64,000 nucleotides of DNA, taken from the NCBI RefSeq assembly GCF_018069865.1, contig NZ_JAGQDG010000006.1:186001-250000 (forward strand), given 5' to 3'. Shown one piece after another: positions 52,701-61,000 of this stretch. A program made the translations under genes and the position numbers. This DNA is from Ideonella paludis. GTDB lineage: Bacteria; Pseudomonadota; Gammaproteobacteria; Burkholderiales; Burkholderiaceae_C. The stretch's first letter is position 1. The number at the start of each line of letters is the position of its first letter. The notes beneath the pieces were generated by a model, which worked only from the letters and a program-made list of their open reading frames with translations, searched no databases and was not told the origin of the DNA.

Positions 52701-55700
52701 CGCGCAGGTCCTGAGTTTCCAGGGCCGGCATTTGGTCGCTGGCCAAGGCACCCACTTGTGCGGTGCTCAAGCCGGCCACTTGGCCCGTGGTCAGCGCCGC
52801 CACCGCATCGGTGCTCAGCGCGGCCACTTGGGCCGAGCTCAGGCCTTTGAGGCCCAAGGTGCTGATGGCGGCGACGTCCTCAGAGGTCAACTCCGCCACT
52901 TGCTCGGTGGTCAACGCAGCCAATTGCGCCGAGCCCAGCAGCGCGAATTGCGCGGTGCTCAGGGCGTTCAGGCTGTCGGTGCTGAGGCCGGCCATTTGCG
53001 CCGTGGTCAAGGCCGTGACTTGGCTGCTGGAGAGCGCGGCAATCTGGGCCGTGCCCAGCGCATTGAGTTGGTCCGAAGCCAGCGCGCGGATCTGGGCGGT
53101 GCTCAGGGCGCGCAAGTCTGCGGTTTCGAGCACGGCCATTTGGTCGGTGCTCAGCGCCGCCACTTGGGCGGTGGTCAGGCCAGCGGCCTGGGCGGTGGTG
53201 AGCGCGGCAATCGCGCTGGTGGACAGCGCCGCCACCTGCTCGGTGCCCAGCGCCTTGAGCGTGTTGACAGCCCAGGCGGCCAGGTCGGTGGAGACCAAGG
53301 CTGCCGCTTGCTCGGTGGTCAGCGCCGCAGCCTGGGCCGAGGTCAGCGCGGCCATTTGGCCAGTGCCCAGGGCATTGAGCGCGTCGGTGCTCAAGGCGGC
53401 CACTTGCGCGGTGGTCAGGGCCACGATCTGGCCGGTCGAGAGCGCGGCCAGTTGCGTGCTGGTCAAGGCATTGAGCTGGTCAGAGCCCAGCGCCGCCACT
53501 TGGGCGGAGGTCAGCGCGCGCAAGTCAGCGGTCTCGATGGCGGGCATCTGGCTGGTGCTCAGCGCGGCCACTTGGGCGGTGGTCAGCGCGGCGACTTGCA
53601 GCGTGGTCAAGGCGGCCATCGCATCGGTGCTCAGCGCCGCCACTTGCTCGGTGCTCAAGCCCTTGATGCCGGCCACGCTGATGGCGGCCACATCGTCGGA
53701 CGTCAGCGCCGCGACTTGGCCCGTGGTCAGCGCCGCCAACTGGGCCGAGCTGAGCTGGCTGAACTGCTGGGTGCTCAGCGCGTTCAGGTTATCGGTGCTC
53801 AGGCTGGCCATTTGCGTGGTGCTGAGCGTGTTGATCTGCGTGCTGCTCAGCGCCCCCATTTGCGCCGTGCCCAGCGCATTGAGCTGCTCTGAGGCCAAGG
53901 CGCGGATCTGCGCACTGGTCAGTGCGCGCAGGTCGGCCGTCTCCATCGCAGGCATTTGCGTGCTGCTGAGCGCCGCAATCTGGGCGGTGGTCAGGCCGGC
54001 CGCTTGCGCGGTGGTCAGCGCGGCCACGGCGCCTGTGGACAAGGCCGCCACTTGTGCCGTGCCCAAGGCTTTGAGGGTGTTGACCGACAAGGCGGCCAGG
54101 TCGGCCGCTTCCATGCCGGCCGCTTGTTCGGTGGTCAGGGCAGCGGCTTGAGCCGTGGTCAGCGCAGCCATCTGGCTGGTGTTCAGTGCGTTCAGCGCAG
54201 CGGTGGTCAAGGCCGCCACTTGCGCGGTGGTCAGGGCGATGACTTGGCCGGTGGTGAAGGCCGCCATCTGGGTGCTGGTCAGGGCGTTGAGCTGGTCTGA
54301 GCCCAAGGCAGCCACTTGCGTGGCCAGCAGCGCGCGCAGGTCGCCCGTCTCAATGGCTTGCACCTGGGCGGTGGTCAGCGCGGCCACCTGGGCGGTGTTC
54401 AGGCCGGCCACCTGGGTGCTGGTCAGCGCGGCAATCACCTGGGTGGAAAGCGCCGCCATCTGGGCCGTGCCCATGACGTTGAGCGTGCTGACGGCCAAGG
54501 CCGCCACGTCGCCAGGCTCCAGCGCGGCCATTTGGTCGCTGCTGAGGGCCTGCCACTGCGCACTGGTGAAGACGCCCATCTGCGTCGGGCTCAAGGCCTG
54601 GACTTGGGCGGTGGTCAGGCCCGCCACCTGGTCGGTGGTCAGGGCGCTGACTTGCTGGGTGGCCAAGGCCGCCACTTGCGCGCTGTCCAAGGCGCCCAAC
54701 TGATCCGTGCTCAAGGCCCGCAAAGCGGCGCTGCCCAAGGCCCGCAGGTCCAGGGTTTCCATGGCCGCCAGTTGCGTGGTGGTGAGGGCCGCCACTTGCT
54801 CGGTGCTCAGCGCCGCCACCTGGGCCGACGAGAGCGCCACGAATTGCGCCGTGCTCAGCTCGGCCACGGCTGCCGTGCTCAAGGCCCGCAGCGCAGCGGT
54901 GCCCAGCACGGCCAGGTCGGCGGTCTCCAAGCCGGCGACTTGGCTGCTGGTCAAGGCGGCCCATTGCTCAGTGCCCAGGCCTGCCGCTTGGGCCGTCGTC
55001 AACGCGGCCACCTGGGCCGTGGTCAAGGCGGCGATCTGGCCGCTGCTCAGGGCCCGCAGCGTGGCCGTGCTCAGCGCGGCCAGGTCGGCGGTTTCCAGGG
55101 CCGCCACTTGGTCGGTGGTCAGCGCGGCGGCTTGGCTGCTGCGCAGGGCCGCAAAGTGGGCGGTGCCCAGGGCATTCAAGTCTTCGGTGACCATGCCGGC
55201 CAACTGGGCCGTGCTCAGGCCCGCAGCTTGTGCCGTGGTCAGGGCGCCAAACTGGGCAGTGCTCAAGGCATTCAGCGCCTCGGTGCCCAAGGCACCCAGT
55301 TGCGCCGTGCTGAGCACGGCCAAGTCAGCCGTTTCCAGCGCAGCGACTTGGTCGCTGGAGAGCGCGGCGACTTGCGCCGTGGTCAAGGCACGGGCCTGGG
55401 CGGTGGTCAGCGCGGCAACTTGGGCCGTGGTCAGCTCGGCAATTTGCTCGGTGCGCAGTGCAGCGAGCTGCACCGTGCCCAGCGCCGCGACTTGGGCGGT
55501 GCTCAAGGCCGAGACCTGGTCCGTGGTCAGGGCCTGAATCTGGCGTGTAGAGAGGGCTAGCAGGTCGGCGGTTTCCAGCGCTTGGACCTGGGTGGTGGTC
55601 AGCGCTGCCATGTGGTCGGTGCGCAAGGCGGCGGCCTGGGCCGTGCTCAACACGCCAATTTGCGTGGTGCTGAGCGCGGCCACAGCGTCCGTCTGCAGCG

Positions 55701-57735
55701 CCGCGATGTGCGCGGTGCTCAACACCGCCAAGTCGGCGGTTTCTAGGCCCGCCACTTGGTCGCTGGTGAGTGCGGCGGCATGCACCGTGGTCAGCGTGGA
55801 CCATTGGCCGGTGGTCAAGGCGGCAATGGCGTCGCTGCTGAGCGCCGCGAACTGCGGGCCGCTCAGCGCACGCACCACCGTGGCGCCCAGGGCGGCCACA
55901 TCGGCAGTCTGCAGCGCGGCCAACTGCTCGGTGGTCAAGGCGGCAGCTTGGGCGCTGGTCAGCGCAGCAAACTGGCTGGTGCTGAGGGCATTCAGCGCAT
56001 CGCTGCTGAGGCCGGCCACCTGCTCGGTGCCCAGCGCGTTGACTTGGCTGGTGGCCAGGGCCGCGACTTGGTCCGTGCCCAGTGCATTGAGCTGGGCAGT
56101 GGAGAGGGCCCGCAACTGGGCGGTGGTCAGCGCCCGCAAGTCGGCGCTTTCAATGGCGGCGACTTGGTCGGTGGTCAGCGCGGCCACTTGGGCCGTGGTG
56201 AGGTTGGCAAACTGCGCGGTGGAGAGCGCCCGCAGATCGTCCGTCTCCATCGCAGCCATCTGGCCGGTGGTCAACGCGCGCACTTGGGCGGTGGTCAGCG
56301 CGGCAGCTTGGGCGGTGCCCAGGGCGGCCACGTCGTCGGTGCTCAGGGCCGCCACTTGGGCCGTGGTCAGCGCGGCCACTTGCTGGGTGCGCAGGGCCGC
56401 CACATTGGCGGTGCCCAAGGCGGCCAAAGATTCGGTGCTGATGGCGCGCACGGCCGCTGTGCTCAGCGCGGCCACAAAGCTGGTGTCCAGCGCCGGGGCT
56501 TGGGTCGAGTTCAGGGCTGCGGCATGGGCCGTGGTCATGGCCGCCACTTGGGCCGTGGTCATGGCATTGAGCTGGGCTGTGTCCAAGCCCGCCACTTGGG
56601 CCGAGGTCAAGCCCAGCACCTGGGCGGTGCTCAGGGCCGCCACGCCAGCGGTGGTCAGGGCATTGAGCTGGTCGGTGCTCAGGCTGGCCAAGGCGCGCGT
56701 GCTCATGGCGCGCAGGTCGGCGGTCTCAATGGCCGCCATCTGGTCGGTGGTCAGCGCCGCAGCCTTGGTGTTGGTCAGCGCGACGAACTGCGCGGTGGTC
56801 AAGGCCTGCAGGTCGTCCGTCGTCAGGCCCGCCACTTGGGTGGTGCTGAGGGCATTGATCTGGGTGGTGCTCAAGCCGGCAATCTGGCTGCTGTCCAGCG
56901 CGGCCAGTTGGTCGCTGGAGAGGGCTTGCAGCGCTGCGGTCTTGAGCGCGTTGAGCTGCGCGGTGCTGAGCGCCGCCATTTGGTCCGTGGTGAGCGCCGC
57001 AGCCTGGGCCGAGGACAGCGCTTGCACCTGCGCCGTGCTGAGGGCGGCCACCGCCTCGCTCGACAAGGCCGCCACTTGCGCGCTGCCCAGGGCCATCAAA
57101 GCGGCCGTGCTGAGCACGCGGACATCCGCCGTCTCCAGGGCATTGACCTGGGCCGTGGTCAGGCTGGCGACTTGCGCCGTGGTCAGGCCAAACACCTGAG
57201 CAGTGGTCAGGGCTTGCACCCCGTCCGTGGAGAGGGCCGCAATCGAGGCCGTGCTCAGATTGCGCAAGGTATTGACCTGCAGAGCGGCCACATCAGCCGT
57301 CTCCAGGGCCGCCAGTTGAGCGGTGGTCAGGGCGGCAGCTTGGGTGGAGCTGAGCACCGCAAACTGCGCGGTGCTCATGGCGTTGAGGCTGTCGGTGGTC
57401 AGCGCGGACAACTGGGCCGTAGTGAACTTGCTGACCTGGGTGTTGTTGAAGGCAGCGATCTGCGCGCTGTCCAGCGCGTTGAGCTGCTCGGTGGTCAGCG
57501 CCGCAATGCCCGCCGTGGTGATGGCGCGCAAGTCAGCCGTTTCCATGGCCGCGATCTGCGTGGTGCTCAGCAAGGCCAGGTTTTGCGCGGGGATCACAGC
57601 GACCTGAGCCGTGGTCAGGGCGGCAATCTGTGCCGTGGAGAACGCAGCCCAGTCTTCGGTGGTGAGGCGGCTGATCACCAGCGTGGACAGGGACGCAATC
57701 TGCGCGGTACTCAGATTGGGAATGATGGTCGCCAT
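49795..57735 (-). CDS. giant octapeptide-repeat protein with Ca-loop C-terminus, probable type I secreted adhesin
   Basis: 2646 residues. ATG with GGAG 9 nt upstream; no Sec signal peptide, and the repeats begin almost at once (PNLSTAQIASLS). Residues 1 to about 2410 are some 300 octads of consensus AAL[ST]TxQ[VIL]. Roughly every seventh or tenth octad is the marker AALETADL. The C-terminal 230 residues carry four acidic loops: VLDLDGNGIQT, DRNGDGLINDGRELFG, DSNGDHMLSSAD and DGNSNGVTDAGEL, of which the last fits an EF-hand loop exactly. This module is typical of calcium-binding ends of type I secreted proteins. The chain ends ASLLDDEALRRQVLI, the likely secretion signal. No cysteine seen. Export through the 29-35 kb type I system is an inference. 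A close paralogue lies directly upstream. Confidence 0.92.
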   Translation of the reverse strand: MATIIPNLSTAQIASLSTLVISRLTTEDWAAFSTAQIAALTTAQVAVIPAQNLALLSTTQIAAMETADLRAITTAGIAALTTEQLNALDSAQIAAFNNTQVSKFTTAQLSALTTDSLNAMSTAQFAVLSSTQAAALTTAQLAALETADVAALQVNTLRNLSTASIAALSTDGVQALTTAQVFGLTTAQVASLTTAQVNALETADVRVLSTAALMALGSAQVAALSSEAVAALSTAQVQALSSAQAAALTTDQMAALSTAQLNALKTAALQALSSDQLAALDSSQIAGLSTTQINALSTTQVAGLTTDDLQALTTAQFVALTNTKAAALTTDQMAAIETADLRAMSTRALASLSTDQLNALTTAGVAALSTAQVLGLTSAQVAGLDTAQLNAMTTAQVAAMTTAHAAALNSTQAPALDTSFVAALSTAAVRAISTESLAALGTANVAALRTQQVAALTTAQVAALSTDDVAALGTAQAAALTTAQVRALTTGQMAAMETDDLRALSTAQFANLTTAQVAALTTDQVAAIESADLRALTTAQLRALSTAQLNALGTDQVAALATSQVNALGTEQVAGLSSDALNALSTSQFAALTSAQAAALTTEQLAALQTADVAALGATVVRALSGPQFAALSSDAIAALTTGQWSTLTTVHAAALTSDQVAGLETADLAVLSTAHIAALQTDAVAALSTTQIGVLSTAQAAALRTDHMAALTTTQVQALETADLLALSTRQIQALTTDQVSALSTAQVAALGTVQLAALRTEQIAELTTAQVAALTTAQARALTTAQVAALSSDQVAALETADLAVLSTAQLGALGTEALNALSTAQFGALTTAQAAGLSTAQLAGMVTEDLNALGTAHFAALRSSQAAALTTDQVAALETADLAALSTATLRALSSGQIAALTTAQVAALTTAQAAGLGTEQWAALTSSQVAGLETADLAVLGTAALRALSTAAVAELSTAQFVALSSAQVAALSTEQVAALTTTQLAAMETLDLRALGSAALRALSTDQLGALDSAQVAALATQQVSALTTDQVAGLTTAQVQALSPTQMGVFTSAQWQALSSDQMAALEPGDVAALAVSTLNVMGTAQMAALSTQVIAALTSTQVAGLNTAQVAALTTAQVQAIETGDLRALLATQVAALGSDQLNALTSTQMAAFTTGQVIALTTAQVAALTTAALNALNTSQMAALTTAQAAALTTEQAAGMEAADLAALSVNTLKALGTAQVAALSTGAVAALTTAQAAGLTTAQIAALSSTQMPAMETADLRALTSAQIRALASEQLNALGTAQMGALSSTQINTLSTTQMASLSTDNLNALSTQQFSQLSSAQLAALTTGQVAALTSDDVAAISVAGIKGLSTEQVAALSTDAMAALTTLQVAALTTAQVAALSTSQMPAIETADLRALTSAQVAALGSDQLNALTSTQLAALSTGQIVALTTAQVAALSTDALNALGTGQMAALTSAQAAALTTEQAAALVSTDLAAWAVNTLKALGTEQVAALSTSAIAALTTAQAAGLTTAQVAALSTDQMAVLETADLRALSTAQIRALASDQLNALGTAQIAALSSSQVTALTTAQMAGLSTDSLNALSTAQFALLGSAQLAALTTEQVAELTSEDVAAISTLGLKGLSSAQVAALSTDAVAALTTGQVAGLSTAQVGALASDQMPALETQDLRVLSTAQMAALGSQQLNALLTSQMSALTNAQVAALSTAQVSALSTDNLNALTTAQAAVLTTAQAASLTTAQIAALETADFAVLSTAAVKALGTAAVAALTSDQIAALTSAQAAVLTSTQAAALASDQVAAFETGDLARLGTAAIAALQTDALAGLSSSQVAALSSTQVLALTTAGVAALSTDQVAAIETADLKIMSTAQVAALSSEQMAALTTAQAAALSITQLRVLSTEQLVALTTADVQALTTAQVAALSTTQVAALSTDQVAAIETADLRALTVAQLQSLGSAQLNALGTGQVTALSTTQVAQLSTAQVAALDTAQLNALTTAQFAALTTAQASALTTAQVAALETADLAALGVTHVKALSTAQLAALGTDQMAALGTAQVAALTTSQVASLSTDQLGALTSTQMAALTTAQAVALTTAQIAGLDTADIAALGSANIKALSTAQVAALTSDGVAALSTAQVAAMTTAQVAALSTEQVSALETADIAALGTVNLRALTTAAIAALSTDQLDALGTAQFAALTTTQVAALTSDHLATLGTADLSALGAASIRALTTEALAALSTDGIQALSTAQAAALTTAQIAGLTTDQIGALETADLRALGTASMAALTTDQIVALSTDQVQSLSTVALRALSTAQIAALATDDIQALQGGQVANLSTAQIAALSTDQFQALQTSQIAALSTAQARALTTEQIVSLTTDQIAGLETADIAAMTTTQIGAFEGEDVAAMNTAQLNTYMLATPIVLDLDGNGIQTLAAAEGVSFDVMATGTARQTGWVGANDGLLVMDRNGDGLINDGRELFGIGTHNAQGQRAGDGYEAMRWEDSNGDHMLSSADANWNQLQVWVDGNSNGVTDAGELKSLTELGITSLNLQAAAGTEVNNGNLLGLVSDYTTADGSTHAMADVWFAKGEQAPAPALGELLAAPAEGLLQDSAQAASVAQAAPAAALAAPSLASLLDDEALRRQVLI
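50500..57720 (-). repeat. 24-bp (octapeptide) tandem repeat array, gene 1
   Basis: About 300 degenerate copies of a 24-bp unit in one frame. Higher order is visible: marker octads (ETADL-type) alternate at distances of 10 and 7 octads, giving a 17-octad unit of 136 residues (408 bp), and variants alternate so that the best self-match is 34 octads (816 bp). For example, the VNTLKAL variant recurs with GTGTTGAC at 53261 and 54077, exactly 816 bp apart. Confidence 0.9.
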
Positions 57736-57855
57736 GGGCGCAGCTCCAAAATAGGTGCGGCTCCGCCCAACACGGGGGAGCCTCTGGGCCAGCGTTCAGG
57801 GCAGCGGCGTGCGCAGGCGGCAGGCCTCGGCCCTGAATCTGGTCCGTCCCAAGGA

Positions 57856-57882
57856 ACTTCGGCGGTAGAGCGCCAGACTTGA
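57856..57882 (-). promoter_or_regulatory. candidate sigma-28 (FliA) promoter of the giant repeat gene
   Basis: On the minus strand TCAAGTCT, an 11-nt spacer and GCCGAAGT match the flagellar sigma factor consensus (TAAAGTTT-N11-GCCGATAA) at the key positions. It lies about 120 nt upstream of the ATG in the only intergenic region available. Identified by eye; the match at the end of each box is imperfect. Confidence 0.35.
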
Positions 57883-57985
57883 GGACAGACTGCCGCGTCT
57901 GGCGCGCCAAGTTGTGCCTCAATGTGTGGCCGCATCACGCGCACAAGCGCAGCGCTGCCGCACGCCCGCTTGGGCGCGCGCACCC

Positions 57986-58013
57986 GCCACCACCGGGTGG
58001 CCCCGGCGGTGGC
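57986..58013 (-). terminator. GC-rich hairpin after the second giant gene
   Basis: GCCACCACCGGG pairs with CCCGGCGGTGGC (one G-T pair) around a 4-nt loop, 16 nt after the stop of the second giant gene in its direction of transcription. There is no T-run after it, so it may stabilise or attenuate the transcript rather than end it; the next gene in the same direction is the paralogue. Confidence 0.4.
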
Positions 58014-58028
58014 TTGGCTTGTCTCGGC

Positions 58029-61000
58029 TTAGATCAGCACTTGGCGGCGCAGGGCTTCGTCGTCCAGCAGGCTGGCCAGGTTGGGCGCAGCCAGGGCAGC
58101 CGGCGCGGCGGGGGCCACGACGGCGGCGGCTTGGGCCGTGTCTTGCAACAGGCCCTCTGCGGGCGCAGCCAGGAGCTCAGACAAGGCTGGTGCTGGGGCT
58201 GCGCCTTGGGTGAACCACACGTCGGCCATGGCATGGGTGCTGCCATCGGCGGTGGTGTAGTTGGAGACCAATCCCAGCAGGTTGCCGTTGTCGACCTCGG
58301 TGCCGACTTGCGCTTGCAGGTTGAGGCTGGTGATGCCCAGCTCGGTCAGCGACTTCAGCTCGCCGGCATCGGTGACACCGTCGCTGTTGCCATCCACCCA
58401 GACTTGCAGCTTGCTCCAGTTGGCATCGGCCGCGTCGAGCATGTGATCGCCATTGCTGTCTTCCCAGCTCATGGCCACATAGCCGTTGCCGGCGCGTTGG
58501 CCCTGGGCGTTTTGAGTGCCGGCCCCGAACAGCTCACGGCCGTCGTTGATCAGGCCGTCGCCATTGCGGTCCATCACCAGCAAGCCGTCGTTGCCGCCCA
58601 CCCAGCCGGTCTGGCGCAAGGTGCCCGTGGCAGCCACGTCAAAGGCCACACCGTTGTCGACCGACAGTGTCTCGATGCCGTTGCCGTCCAGGTCCAACAC
58701 CATGGGGGTGATGGCGAAGTAGGCGTCCAGTTGGCTGGCGTTCATCGCGGCCACGTCTTCCGCTTCGAAGGCGGCTTGTTGGTCGCTGCTCAAGGCGGCA
58801 ATGTCGGCCGTCTCCAGGCCGGCGATCTGGCCGGTGGTCAGCGCCACGATTTGCTCGGTGGTCAGCGCCCGGGCCTGGGCCGTGGTGAGCGCGGCGATCT
58901 GCGCGGTGCCCAAGGCCTGGAACTGGTCCGTGGTCAGCGCCGCCACCTGCGCGGTGGTGAGGTTGGCGATATGCCCGCCTTGCAGGGCTTGCACATCGTC
59001 GGTGGCCATCGCAGCGATCTGGCTGGTGCTCAGGGCGCGCAGGGCTGTGCTGCTGAGGCTGTGGACTTGCTCGGTGGTCAGGGCCACGATCTGGTCGGTG
59101 GTCAGGGCCGCGAAGGCCGCTGTGCCCAAGGCCCGCAGATCCGCAGTCTCCAAGGCCGCCACCTGGGTGCTGGTCAGGCCCGCAATCTGGGTGGTGGTCA
59201 GCGCGGCCACTTGCAAGGTGCTCAGCGAGGCGATGTCATCCGTGCCCAGCGCGCTGAAGGCTTCGGTGCCAATGGCGCGAATCGAGGCGGTGCCCAGCGC
59301 AGCCAAGTCGGCGGTGCTGATCGTGGCCAAGTGCTCAGAGGTCAGGGCCGCGATCTGCGCCGTGCTCATGGCGGCGAACTGCGTCGTGCTCAAGGCATCA
59401 ACCTGCGCGGTGGACAGCGCTGCAATCGCATCGGTGCTCAGAGCGCGCAGGTTCACCGTGCCCAAGGCGGCCATGTCAGCCGTCTCCAGCGCAGCCACTT
59501 GCTCGGTGGACAGCGCCGCGACTTGCGCGGTGGTCAGCGCCGCCACTTGCGCGGTGCTCAGGGCGCCCACAGCGGTGCTGGTGAGGGCGGCGATTTGAGC
59601 GGTGCTGAAGGCCTTCACATTGGCCGCGCCCAGGGCGGCCAGGTCGGCGGTGTCAAAGCCGGCAATCTGGTCGGTGGTCAGGGCCACGGCCTGCGCGGTG
59701 GTCAATGCAGCCACTTGGGTGCTGCTCATGGCCACCAGTTGGTCGGTGCTCAAGGCCGCCACTTGCGTGCTGGTCAACGAGGCCACTTGCGCGGTGCCCA
59801 GCGCGGCCACCTCGTCGGTGCTCAAGGCGGCCAGTTGGGCCGTGCTCAAGGCACGCAAGGCCAAGGTGTTCATCGCGGCCAGGTCAGCCGTCTCCAAGGC
59901 GGCCAACTGCGCCGTGGTCAGGGCCATGGCTTGCGCCGTGGTCAAGGCGGCGAACTGGCTTGTGGTCAGGGCGTTGACTTGGGCTGTATCCAGTGCGGCC
60001 ACCTGGGCGGTGGACAGCGACGCCACTTGCGTGGTGCTCAGCGCCGCCACTTGGGCCGAGCCCAGGGCGTTGAGCTGCGTCGAGGTCAGGCTCTGCAATT
60101 GCGAGGCCGACAAGGCCAGCAGGTCGGCGGTTTCCAGGGCCGCCACTTGGTCGGTGCTCAGTGCAGCCACATGGGTGGTGCTGAGCGACGCGACTTGGGT
60201 GGTGGTCAGGGCCTGCACATCGGCCGTGCTCAGGGCCACCAGTTGCTCGGTGGACAAAGCGCGCAATTGCTGGGTCGCCAAGGCGGCGGCTTGGGCGGCG
60301 GTCAGCGAGGCCACCTGGTCGGTGGTCAGAGCCGCAATCTGGCCGGTGCCCATGGCCTTGAGGTCGGCAGTTTCAATGGCGCGGATCTGGTCGGTGCTCA
60401 GCGCGGCCACGGCGGTCGTGGTCAGGGCGGAGAGCTGGGTCGAGGTCATGGCCGCGACTTGGGTGGAGCTGAGGCCCGCCAGCGCGCCCGTCTGCAGCGC
60501 CGCAATGGCGGCGGTGGTCAACAGCGCCAAATCGTTGGTTTCAAGCGCGGCCACTTGGTCGCTGGACAGTGCTGCGGCCTGGGTGTTGGACAAAGCCGCC
60601 GCGTGCGCAGTGGTCAGTGCGGCCACTTCTGCCGTGGTGAGCGCAGCCACAGCGGCCGTGCCCAAGGCGCGCACCGCAGCGGTGCTCAGCGCCGCCAGGT
60701 CCGCCGTCTCCAGCGCGGCGATCTGCTCGGTGCTCAGGCCAGCGGCCTGGGCGGTGGTCATCACCGCAAACTGGGCGGTGGTCAGGGCATTGAGCTTGTC
60801 GGTGGTCAGGCCGGCCAATTGCGCCGTGCTCAGCGCGGCCACTTGCACCGTGGTCAGCGCCGCCATCTGGACGGTGCCCATGGCATTCAACTGCTCGGTG
60901 GACAGCGCCCGCAGCGCGGCCGTGCCAATGGCACGCAAGTCTGCGGTTTCGAGGGCCGGCATTTGGTCGCTGGTCAGCGCGCCAATCTGGGCCGAGCTCA

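Noticed and set aside
49660-53892. Very long open frame (1410 residues) on the plus strand opposite the giant repeat gene
   Set aside because: The coding strand is a 24-bp tandem repeat, a multiple of three, so every frame on both strands is an 8-codon repeat and stays open if the consensus lacks a stop. The translated product is Gly/Arg/Gln/His-rich junk; the minus-strand frame has the start, ribosome-binding site, calcium domain and terminator.
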